From Gari tellinella (taxonomy: Eukaryota; Mollusca; Bivalvia; Cardiida; Psammobiidae): a stretch of 64,000 nt of DNA. The stretch is taken from NCBI GenBank assembly GCA_922989275.2, contig OV277869.1:20284189-20348188 (forward strand). Reading direction: 5' to 3'. The notes under the pieces are model-generated. The model was not told the DNA's origin, ran no database searches, and was given only the letters and a program-made list of their open reading frames with translations. This document shows, one piece after another, positions 12,601-22,856 of the stretch (positions are counted from its first letter, which is position 1; every line of letters begins with the position of its first letter). A program made the translations under genes and the position numbers.

Positions 12601-13664
12601 CAAATCTTCAAAGTTAGCCGACTTCGCTTCCCCGCTCAACATATTCAACTCACAAGTAGAGTTTATGTTTTCTAAAAGTGATTGACAGCGGATTTTACTA
12701 ATAATTATCCAATTGAAATACACCTTTTGGGAGCATGAAACTTTCCTTTTAGGGCCCAGATGTGAAATTAACAAATGGATAATGTTTCTAAATCTTCGAG
12801 TTACGATGTTCGTGTGTATGTAATGAGTTTACACGCAGTGATCTGTGAATGATTTTCTGGAAGTTTACGAAAAATGCTGAAGATAAAAAATAAACTTGGC
12901 GAAAACAAAACACTTTTCATGGGAGTATAATTATAAGGTAAATCCGTTAATTTCATTCAAGTGTCATATATAAACCAATAATTTGCTGTCTTATTATGAT
13001 CTATTATGATATCAATATCTTTTTTTTTATAATGGCAATTTCGAATTGGAATTGAACGTTTGCTAAATAAATGAAACAAGTTGGAAGTTTTTCTGTGTGA
13101 ATCAATCAGACATTTAAAAACGTTAAGAAAGTCGCAAACAATTGAACAATTTATCAAATCGTGCCGATGTTCACACCCCCGCGAAAAATATTATGCTATG
13201 CGATTATCAGCGCGTGCCGAATACACAGTGGCATATTAGACTTGACACGTGTATGTGTTACGCCTCTCGTCTGCAACTTTTCCCTTTCATGTATGCCGAC
13301 ATTTCAAAGAGTGTAATCGTAGACATGAAAAATATACACAGTGAAAAAAGGTAGCTACTTGGGTGTGGCATTAGCGAAAGGAAACTTATCTTCTACGAAA
13401 TACGAAGATTAATGCGATGCTATAAGTGGATAAAACAACCCCGACTAACGGATGATAATACTCGCATAGGAACATCGTATGTAAGCAAAAAATATTTCAT
13501 TTAATCCCAGTTACTCATTTAAATCACTATTTAACTTTTGCATCAATTAATAATTGTCAAATACGGGTGATATATATAATTTTTTAAAAATGGCACGTTG
13601 GGTCCACAAATGGTACGTTGATGTCGTGGGGCGTTGGTGAGATGGGGCGTTGAGACCAGACACC
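9633..13664. mobile_element. 4.0-kb TIR element with 6-bp ATGACT duplication
   Basis: Flush ATGACT copies at 9627-9632 and 13665-13670 bound the element. The 17-bp ends are GGTTTATGGTCTCAACG and, inverted, GGTGTCTGGTCTCAACG (two mismatches). Inside each end a short motif is iterated: AACGTCCCA/AACGTACCA four times on the left, and inverted forms (ACGTTGGG, TACGTTGA, GGCGTTGG, GGCGTTGAG) on the right. The interior has no recognisable transposase; short open frames at 10516-10716 and 11725-11970 have no family resemblance. A fragment of the GATCC-hairpin repeat lies at 11650-11700. The superfamily is not assigned. Confidence 0.75.
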
Positions 13665-13818
13665 ATGACTTATTGGTTCTTTTATCTGCAGTAAACTGTT
13701 AGCTCTGTAAATGGATCACCATATTTCTTCAATAATTCTTCCTATAATACAGGTTTGTTGGATCTCAATAATGAATGGCAGCACAGACACAGATATGCCT
13801 GTATTATATTTACTGACA

Positions 13819-14184
13819 CAGTGAAACCCCTTTAAGGGGACAACATAAATTTTCGGTTTAGAGGGGTTTCCAGTTTAGAGGGGTTTTCACCCATTACCTC
13901 ATAGCCTGTTTCTAGATTCTAGTGGATCATTTAAAGCAGCTTGAAAGACTTTAAGTAAAGCAGAATGTGCCTTAAGGTATTTTCTGCTTTACTTTCAACC
14001 TACCTTAAGCTATCATCTACTAGAATATAGTAGAACCTATTTCTGATAATACATATTCATTATTGTATAAAGTGTGTATTTATGGTGTAATTTAAAATGC
14101 AGAAAGGTTTGAAATGGGACCAAATTTTGTGTCCAGCTTAGAGAGAATTGTATTTTGAGGTCCCGGTTTGGAGGGGTTCCACTG
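13819..14184. mobile_element. CAGTG...CACTG TIR MITE abutting exon A
   Basis: The left end CAGTGAAACCCC and right end GGGGTTCCACTG are inverted, with a degenerate continuation (AAGGGGAC / GTCCCGG). It hosts a TTAA-MITE. It ends 19 bases before the DHX8 exon at 14204. Target duplication not clear. Confidence 0.65.
13890..14091. mobile_element. TTAA-type palindromic MITE, copy 2 (degenerate)
   Basis: The left end is CCCATTACCTCATAGCCTG. The core palindrome is around 13940-14010 (AAAGTCTTTCAAG is degraded), with AAGCTATCATCTACTAG after it. The right end TATGGTGTAA is decayed. Nested in the 13819-14184 element. Confidence 0.7.
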
Positions 14185-14203
14185 ATATTGGTCAATATTT
14201 CAG

Positions 14204-14407
14204 ATTCATTTAATGGAGCCCCCTGGAGATATACTGTTATTCCTGACTGGTCAGGAGGAGATTGACACATCATGTGAGATTCTGTATGAGAGAATGAAGG
14301 CCCTAGGCCCAGAGGTGCCTGAACTGATCATTCTACCAGTGTATAGTGCTCTGCCCAGTGAGATGCAGACCAGGATCTTTGACCCAGCCCCTCCTGGATC
14401 CAGAAAG
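14204..14407 (+). CDS. DHX8: DHX8-like exon A: start of RecA2, helicase motif IV
   Basis: This internal exon of 68 codons begins [28 protein letters not shown] is the DEAH-family motif IV at the start of the second RecA domain; [11 protein letters not shown] and PAPPGSRK further on are also typical of DHX8/PRP22. The acceptor is ...tcaatatttcag and the donor is AAG|gtaaga. An internal ATG at 14213 is not a start, because the frame and homology continue upstream to the acceptor. No exon for the preceding RecA1 segment (DEAH box) was found upstream in the window. A TIR element ends at 14184, only 19 bases before the exon, and a MITE begins about 50 bases after the donor. The protein is nuclear and acts on the post-catalytic spliceosome (family knowledge). 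Confidence 0.96.
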
Positions 14408-14458
14408 GTAAGAGGAGATGCAATAACATTTACATACTAAAGATAAGATAAGTATTAT

Positions 14459-14708
14459 CCCATTACCCCATAGCCTGTTTCTAGTATTGGAGATAAGAGA
14501 CCACTTGAAAGCAGGCTGAATGTAAAGCAGAATGCTCAGTGAGGGGCATTCTGCTTTACGTTCAGCCTGCTTTAAGCTACCATCTATTAGATTATAGAAA
14601 GTAATTTCTTACCCTACATTTTTATGACTGTATAAATTGGAACTACTTTCTTCAGTGGGGGAATGATGAAAGAGAGGTGTAAAAAAGGTGTATTTATTTG
14701 GTTATGGA
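14459..14708. mobile_element. TTAA-type palindromic MITE, copy 3
   Basis: It starts CCCATTACCCCATAGCCTG just after the exon A donor. The core palindrome spans 14503-14575 around CAGTGAGGGGCATT. The right part carries TTCTTCAGTGGGGGAATGA and ends near GTTATGG followed by ATTAAA. Confidence 0.75.
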
Positions 14709-14712
14709 TTAA

Positions 14713-15411
<699 letters not shown>

Positions 15412-15653
15412 TAGGGCTGTAACGATACACTTAAATATTTGAATATACTCGAATATTAATTTTTATGATAACGTATTGTATTCGCATGTTCAAGAACAGA
15501 ATATTTGTCTGACAGTACAAAGAAGAAAACTTTAAAACAACTAAAAGGGGTGAAAACTGCAGCTTACCAACAATCTCCAGTACCATATTAGTCCCGAAAC
15601 ACTTGCTATATGATAATGGGGTTTATCTTGACTTAAACCACATTAACACAGAA

Positions 15654-15935
15654 GGGAGCCTCTGTGGCCTCGTGGTATAGTCACTGTGACTTACATCACT
15701 AAGCTTCTCACCGCTGTGAGTTTGAATCCCAGTACGGTCGTTCGGATTTTTCATGTGGGGAAGCCTTCCAGCTGGCTTGCGGAAGGTCGGTGGTTCTACC
15801 CAGTTGCCGATTTGTGCCTGAAACAGTGCATAAAGGAATTCTGGGGTCTTCATCCACCTGTAATTAGCTGGACGTCGCGATAGAGGATAGATATGCCTGA
15901 AATACTGTTGAAAGCGACGTAAAATCAAAACAAAT
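15654..15935 (+). mobile_element. tRNA-derived SINE, family B, copy 1
   Basis: It is bounded by a perfect 13-bp duplication, CATTAACACAGAA (15641-15653 and 15936-15948). The head carries an A-box-like TGGCCTCGTGG and a B-box-like GTTTGAATCCC. The body is shared with 23973-24250, and the tail is AAAATCAAAACAAATC. Confidence 0.92.
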
Positions 15936-15948
15936 CATTAACACAGAA

Positions 15949-16289
15949 AATAGAGCAAAAAAAAAATTGTGCTAAAAATACAGTAACTTTAATTTCAAAA
16001 GATAAATATAGATGAAAAAAATATTAACACGATAATTAGTAGTGATAAATATTAGAAGAAGTTTCACATAAAGTCTTTTAGATCTACAAAGAAACTATTG
16101 CATTCATATTCGTGAATGATTATTGGTATTCATCATCTTATATTGTGATGTGTATTCGTATGCACTACATGGTGTATTCTTTACAGCCGAACCATTAACC
16201 CAAATGACAGAATGTCATATGGCACCTTGCCAATCCAGTAGTCAAGGTCATCTTAGCCTAGCGAAGGACGAACATCATCATCATCACCA
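15949..16289. other. No recognised feature
   Basis: AT-rich intron sequence ending in a short CAT repeat (16272-16289). Confidence 0.5.
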
Positions 16290-16794
16290 TTAACCCATAG
16301 ATACATCTGTTTAGGCCCCAAGTTTATTCCTCCACTGAAGAAAATAGCTTCAATTTAAATAGTCATGATTTTGTATCACAAGAAATATTTTCTAGCAGAT
16401 GGTAGCTTAAAGTATTCTGCTTTACTTTCAATCTGCTTTAAGGGGGTAGGTACACCTTTGGAAATTAATTACCAAATTCTTCAAACTTTACATAAAGACA
16501 GTAAAATTAGTTTCTATGACAAAACTGGTGAATAAGGTGGGGGTACTGGACCTTTCTTTTTCACAATTTGAGATTTTTCAAGGCTACCCCCCTAAAATTG
16601 AAGCTTCATAAAAACTCCTACTTTTTTGTACTACGGTTTTTCAATCTTTATTTAAACAATATATTTGTACAAAAAGTATCCTAATTTATATTACCATAGT
16701 AAGAATAAACCCTGAAAATAATGTTTTTTCAAGATCCAAAATAAAAGTGTTTGATTTCACCAGAAAGGAGTAAAATTTACCCCACCCACTTTTT

Positions 16795-18045
16795 AGCTCA
16801 CCTGAGCCAAAGGCTCAAGGTGAGCTATTGGGATGGCCCTGTGTCCGGCGTCGTCCGTCGTCGTTAACAATTGCTTCAAATGACATCTCCTCCTATACCG
16901 CTTGACAGATTTCAACTTTACAGAAATGTTCCTTTGGTCAAGCTCTTTTAAATTTGTTCAAAGAATTTAAAACAATGCAGAACTCTGGTTGCCATGGCAA
17001 CCAAAATAACCAAAATGAAAAAATAAGGAAATCTTAAAAAATCTTCTTGTCAAAAACTGCAAGGGCCAGAGCTTAGATATTTGACATATAGCAACATCTA
17101 CAGGTCCTCTATGAAGTTTGTTCAAATTAAAATTGACCCCGCCCCCGGGGTCACAGTTTTACATAGAGTTATATAGTGAAATTTTCAAACGTCTTCTTCT
17201 CAGAAACTAATATGGCCAGAGCTTTGATATTTGGTATGGTGACATTTCTAGATGATCTTTACCAAAATTGTTCAAATGGTTCTGGTTGATTGCATAACTA
17301 GGTCACAGGAGCTAAAAATAGATTTTTTTCAATGAAAACTTAAAAAATCCTCTACTTGTCTAAAACTACAAGGACCAGAGCTTAGATATTTGGCACATAG
17401 CATCGTCTTCAGGTCCTCTATCAAGTTTGTTCAAATTATGCCCCTGGGGTCAAAATTGGCCCCGCCCCGGGGGTCACAGTTTTACATAGAGTTTGTTTTT
17501 TTTTTGTTTTTTTTTATATAGTGAAATTTTCAAACGTCTTCTTCTCAGAAACTAATATGGCCAGAGCTTTGATATTTGGTATGGTGACATTTCTAGATGA
17601 TCTTTACCAAAATTGTTCAAATGGTTCTGGTTCGTTGCATAACTAGGTCACAGGAGCTAAAAATAGATTTTTTTCAATGAAAACTTAAAAAATCTTCTAC
17701 TTGTCTGAAACTACAAGGACCAGAGCTTAGATATTTGGCACATAGCATCGTCTTCAGGTCCTCTATCAAGTTTGTTCAAATTATGCCCCTGGGGTCAAAA
17801 TTGGCCCCGCCCCGGGGGTCACAGTTTTACATAGAGTTATTTAGAGAAAATTTCAAACATCTTTTTCTCTGAAACTAATATGGCCAGAGCTTATATATTC
17901 ACTATGGTGACACTTTTAAATATCCTTTACATATTTTGTTCAAATGGTTCCGGTCTGTTGCATATGTAGGTCAGTCCTGGACATAAATCATTATCTCAAT
18001 TTTTCAGCTATTCTCAGGTGAGCGAAATATGCCCTATGGGGCTCT
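16795..18045 (+). mobile_element. HINE-like element H5 with a recent internal duplication
   Basis: The 5' stem is GAGCCAAAGGCTC. A block of about 345 bp is nearly identical between about 17170-17490 and 17515-17836, separated by a T-rich stretch at 17490-17516. The 3' end is CTCAGGTGAGCG with stem GCCCTATGGGGC. Confidence 0.8.
16988..17001. promoter_or_regulatory. Consensus RFX X-box inside H5
   Basis: GTTGCCATGGCAAC, an exact palindrome. Confidence 0.45.
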
Positions 18046-18801
18046 TTTTTATAATGGGAGAATAAGGCACAGTGAAAATTGCTCTACAAATTGTAGCAAA
18101 CTAATTACCAAATTTTTTATTTGTTGTTTTTAGCCTTGCAAACAAAAAGTTTTAGTGAAATAGCAAATAAAAACACAGGGTCCCGGATCTTTTAAAAAAG
18201 ATATAGATCATTTTATCTAAAAAATCCATTTTTTCTCATTTTTTCAATTTTTCGTGTATTTTTACCAAAAAATTTTTTTTTTCAAAACAATTTCTTTTTA
18301 ACTATTGAGTTATCTATCATTTATACTAAAACTGTACTACCATGAAAATTTCATGCTTATATTCTGAGAAATTGAAATGAAATCGGATGTAACAAAATGC
18401 AACCTACCTATGAAAACAGCTGTAAACTACGAATAGGACATAAACTTAAAAAGTCCCTTCGGGAACGAAAAACCAATTTTTTCCCGGGAAAATAGTATTT
18501 TATTACTGTATGCATTCACCAAAAATGAGTTCTTAACATTTTTTTGAAAATGAGTTCGTAAAATTTTTCGGAAATTTCATAATGCTCAAAAAGACAGGCC
18601 GACATCCTTAAGTGTCTGTTCAAAATTAGATACAGACTATAGGCTAATGGGTTAAAAACCCTCTGTAATGGCCACAGAATTGTGTTAATAATTAGGATTT
18701 ATGAAAAGTTAGACCGTTACTGGTAAATAATGGTGATAGTAAAACAGAAAGCTCGTACAGTTTTTACTGTCACCTTGCTTTATGTTTTCACCTTTCTTTT
18801 T

Positions 18802-20130
18802 AGCTCACCTGGCACGAAGTGCCAAGGTGAGCTATTAGGATCACTGGATGTCCTTCATCCGTCCACATTCGTTAACACTCTAGAGACTTCAAATTTCATT
18901 GGATCTTCATGAAACTTGATGACAATATTTGTCTTAATGAAATCTAGTAGGTCAAGTTCAAATGTGGGTCATGTCTGGTCAAAAACTAGGTCACTAGGTC
19001 AAATCATAGAAAAACCTTGTAAACACTCTAGAGACTACAAATCTCATGAGAGCTTCATCAAACTTGGTAAAAATGTTTGCCTCATTGATATCTAGGTCTT
19101 GTTTGAATGTGGGTCATGTTTGGTCAAAAACTAGGTTACCGGTGGTAGTAGTCCAGTAGTAACACGTTGGACTACAGTGCCAGGGGTCGTAAGTTCGATT
19201 CCCCGCCGGACCAGCGGTCTGACTAGGGGATTTTTTCCAAATCCCGGATGATGTACAGGAATGTTCTTGAGTAAGACATGTACCGCAAATTGCTCCTCTT
19301 CACCAAGGGGTTAAAATGGGTACCTGTGAAGGGTTTGAGCCGGTGTACTGCGGCTGCAATATGCGCCATATGTTAGCAGTGCTCAATAGTGTAGGCAAGA
19401 TGGCTCAATGATCACCGGGTAAATGTACAGTCGGCTGAGCAGTCATTCAGACTGAAAGTAGACTTTAACTGGTACTTTACTCTTTTTTTTTTTAGGTCAA
19501 ATCATAGAAAAACCTTGTTAACACTCTAGAGGCTACAAATCTCATTTGATCTTCATGAAACTTGGTCAAAATGTTAACCTCATTTATATCAAGGTCAAGT
19601 TAGAATGTGGGTCATATTTGGTCAAAAACTAGGTCACTAAGTCAAATCACAGAAAAACCTTGTTACCACTCTAAAGGCTACAAAATTCATTAGATCTTCA
19701 TGAAACTTGATCACATTGTTTGACTTATTGATATCAAGGTCACGTTTGAATGTAGGTCAAGTCCTGTCAAAAACTAGGTCACTAGGTCAAATCATACTAT
19801 GATAGAAAAACCTTGTTAACACTCTAGAGGCTACAAATCTCATGTGATTGTCATGAAACTTGATCACATTGTTTGACTTTTTGATATCTAGGTCAAGTAC
19901 AATTGTGAATCATGTCTGGTCAAAAACTAGGTCAGATCAAAATACATGGTTTACACTCTAGAAGCTACATTTCTCATTTGATCTTGATGAAACTTGGTCA
20001 AAATGTTTGCCTTATTGAAATCTAGACCACAGTTAAATATTGGTCATGCTGGATCCAAATCTAGGTCACTATAGGTAAAGTTTTACATGGTGTACCAGGT
20101 GAGCGATATAGGGCCATAGTGGCCCTTGTA
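18802..20130 (+). mobile_element. HINE-like element H6, interrupted by a SINE
   Basis: The 5' stem is GGCACGAAGTGCC. Unit sequence is of the H1 type (CTCTAGAGRCTACAAAT). The array is split by the SINE at 19137-19493. The 3' end is CCAGGTGAGCG with GGGCCATAGTGGCCC. Next to it, 20145-20180 carries a scrap (CTATAGTGGTCGTAATTGAG) of the TA-MITE type seen at 62520. Confidence 0.8.
19137..19493 (+). mobile_element. tRNA-derived SINE, family A, copy 1
   Basis: The head is TAGTCCAGTAGTAACACG with B-box-like GTTCGATTCCC. The middle GGAATGTTCTTGAGTAAGAC and the end block GACTGAAAGTAGACTTTAAC are shared with 55364-55707 and (inverted) 45945-46265. It ends in T(11). CTAGGT/TTAGGT at the borders suggests a short duplication of the HINE unit. 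Confidence 0.88.
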
Positions 20131-20893
20131 TATAATCAATTATCGTTCACTATAGTGGTCGTAATTGAGAGGTTTTACTGTACTTCTATAATATCATCAT
20201 TTTGGATGTCTGTGAACACTATTCTGTTTCACTTAAACTTTATTCTGTTTCATTTTAAATTTAACCCTTAACCCTGATATAGGCCGTGAGCCGGAGGGGT
20301 TGGTTGGTACCAATAGAGTGAATAAGGTTCACTATGATTTTCGGAAAGATCAATGTGTGACTAGTTAAGAAATGTATGATAGCAGTAAAATCATGGGAGC
20401 TTTGTTGACTTTTTAGGCATTTTTGTTACCCCACCCACCAAGTTTAACATTGCAAAAGGACCATCATTATCACAATCATACTTTTGGTAATGCATGAATT
20501 TTTATTGAAGCATCATATTGAAAATGTATTGTAAAATGCCACTTGACATTATTGGAATTGTTTAAGTAATTAACTTTGGCGAAAAAGGCATATTTGTTAC
20601 CCCACCCACCAAGTTTAACATTGTAAACGGACCATCATTATAACAATCATACCTTTGATAATGCATGCATTTTTAGCTCACCTGAGCCAAAGGCTCAAGG
20701 TGAGCTATTGGGATGGCCCTGTGTCCGTCGTCCGTCGTCGTGCGTAGTCCGTCGTCCGTCATCGTTAACAATTGCTTCAAATGACATCTTCTCCTAAACG
20801 GCTGAACAGATTTCAACCAAACTTTACAGGAATGTTCCTTGGGTCAAGCTCTTTCAAATTTGTTCAAAGAATTGAAAACAATATAGAACTCTG

Positions 20894-20907
20894 GTTGCTA
20901 TGGCAAC
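20894..20907. promoter_or_regulatory. Near-consensus X-box inside H7
   Basis: GTTGCTATGGCAAC, one base from the palindrome; it still fits the degenerate X-box rule only partly (half-site GTTGCT). Confidence 0.35.
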
Positions 20908-21370
20908 CAAAGTGAAAAAATAAGGAAATCTTAAAAAATCTTCTTGTCTGAAACTACAAGGGCCAGAGCTTAGATATTTGGCACATAACATTATCTACAG
21001 GTCCTCTATCAAGTTTGTTCAAATTATGCCCCTGGGGTCAAAATTGGCCCCGCTCCGGGGGTCACAGTTTTACATAGAGTTATATAGTGAAAATTTCAAA
21101 CGTCTTCTCCACTGAAACTGATATGGCCAGAGCTTTGATATTTGGCATGGTGACACTTCTAAATGTCCTTTACCTAGTTTGTTCAAATGGTTCTGGTCGG
21201 TTAAATATCTAGGTCATAATTCACCTTCAAAATATGTATAGCAGACAGCAATTCAGCATTATAAGAGTTAGACCCTAGCCAAATTTCCTACTGGCAGAGT
21301 TACATAACTGAACTCAGGTCAGCTGGTCAGCTGATGAGGTTGCATATGGTGGTGTCTGCTATATTTTTAT

Positions 21371-21588
21371 GCCCTGCAGTTGGGGGCATATTGTTTTTGT
21401 CTGTCTGCTTTTTTGTCTGTTTGTCCATTTGTTTGTCTGTCAGTCCACAACTTTAATCTTAGCCATAACTTTGTTAAAGTTAGAAACTTTATAACTTGGG
21501 TCATGTCCTACAAAGGTCAATGTCATTTTTGAGATATTTCCCAGTGTCATATTTTCTTGTCTTTGAGATAACTCCAGTTCTACTGATG
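21371..21588 (+). mobile_element. Third terminus type: ATGCCC-hairpin element, fragment
   Basis: After a run of T it opens with ATGCCCTGCAGTTGGGGGCAT, then GTCTGTCTGC repeats and AACTTTAATCTTAGCC. Same plan as the HINEs but another sequence. A TTAA-MITE interrupts it at 21589; related sequence (GATAAGGGCCATAACTCTGC) resumes near 21805. Confidence 0.55.
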
Positions 21589-21592
21589 TTAA

Positions 21593-21775
21593 CCCATTAC
21601 CCCATACATATGCCTTTTTACGCCTTTAATTTATTCCTCCTCTAAAGAAAATAATTCCACTTTATATAGTCATAAACATGTAAGATATAAGAAATAGTAT
21701 CTATATCTTAGTAGATGATAACTTAAAGCAGGTTGAAAGTAAAGCATAGTGCGCAATAAATTATTATATGGAAAT
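21593..21775. mobile_element. TTAA-type MITE, copy 5 (left part only)
   Basis: TTAA at 21589-21592, then CCCATTACCCCATACATATG. It runs to half of the core palindrome (GCAGGTTGAAAGTAAAGC) and stops near 21775; the right half is missing. Confidence 0.7.
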
Positions 21776-22856
21776 ACATGTAGCTTGATAAGAAGAAGTG
21801 TCATGGATAAGGGCCATAACTCTGCCAACAATATTTTTTTAAGTTATTCCAATTTGTCATGTTTTTTTTTGTCTGGAAGATAATTCCATTTACAGCTATA
21901 TTAAAATGTTGTCTTGCCTATTAAGCTAAGGCACAATGACCTCAGGTGAGCGAATTAAGGGCCATGGCCCTCTTGTTATTGAAGTATCATATTGAAAATG
22001 TTTTGAAACATGTCATTAGACATTATTGGAATTGTTGAAGTAATTTACTCTAGCAAAAAAGGCATATTTGTTACCCCACCCAACAAGTTTAATATTGTGA
22101 AAGGACCATCATTATCACAATCATACTCTTGGTAGCGAAAATGCATTTTTATTGAAGCATCATTATAAAAATGTATTGTAACATGCAATTAGACATTATT
22201 GGAATTGTTGAAGTCATTTACTCTGGCAAAAAAGGCATTTTTGTTACCCCACCCACCAAGTTTAACATTGTAAATGGACCATCATTATCACAATCATACA
22301 TTTGGTCATGCATACGTTTTTTTGAAGCATCACATTAAAAAAGTATTGTAACATTCCATTAGGCATTATTGGAATTGTTTAAGTAATTTACTTAAGCGAA
22401 AACAATAAATTACGTCATCCTTTTCATAACGAAAAATCCCTTTTTTGGCTCCTGGAATCTATTGATGCAGGTGGCATAATTAAAGTAATCGCCCTGTTCG
22501 TTCGTACGAAGTCAACCATATCTTAACATTTTATCTAGCATGAAAACAGCTCACTAGAATGATTTTACACTTCTACAGTTGTTGCCTTGAACCATTCCCA
22601 GCTATTTTTGAGCTATTTCTTGGTAAAATAGATTTTACCGTTTCTCCAGAGTTATTACTTCTTTCTGGAATGATTTGATCATTGCATACTGAATACATTG
22701 AACATTTCGAAATCCAGGAATATCACCAAAGCTCGGTTTGGCCTTGGACTTGACCTAATTTGGACCTTGAAAAAAAATCAGAATAAACAGTACTGCTAAG
22801 GGTGCCTCCGGGGTTCACTTAAAGCAGTAATGTTCTAAGACATTGTTACTCTCTTC

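Larger units (their letters stand above)
16442..18607. mobile_element. TTAA-flanked insertion inside MITE copy 4
   Basis: It is bounded by TTAA at 16438-16441 and 18608-18611. The ends GGGGGTAGG and (inverted) GGATGTCGG match weakly. It hosts HINE H5, so its own sequence is only about 0.9 kb. The segment AAAATTTACCCCACCCACTT is also found near 26864. Confidence 0.6.
16294..18651. mobile_element. TTAA-type MITE, copy 4, split by an insertion
   Basis: The left half is 16294-16441 after TTAA (16290-16293). The right half is 18608-18651, ending CTAATGGG before TTAA (18652-18655). The halves join into one MITE once 16442-18607 and one TTAA are removed. Confidence 0.75.
20675..21975 (+). mobile_element. 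HINE-like element H7 inserted in a tandem unit
   Basis: It begins AGCTCACCTGAGCC after GCATGCATTTTT. It ends CTCAGGTGAGCG...GGGCCATGGCCC TCTTGTT, after which the unit resumes (ATTGAAGTATCATATTG). Sister units give the empty site. A different element begins inside it at 21367. Confidence 0.85.
20426..22330 (+). repeat. Left inverted repeat: 171-173-bp tandem units
   Basis: Four units with TTACCCCACCCACCAAGT and ACCATCATTATCACAATC, two before and two after HINE H7. One inverted unit is at 26090-26180. Confidence 0.82.

Noticed and set aside
19137..19230. Possible functional tRNA gene
   Set aside because: The A/B-box-like head is tRNA-derived but has no complete cloverleaf and is attached to a SINE body present in three copies.
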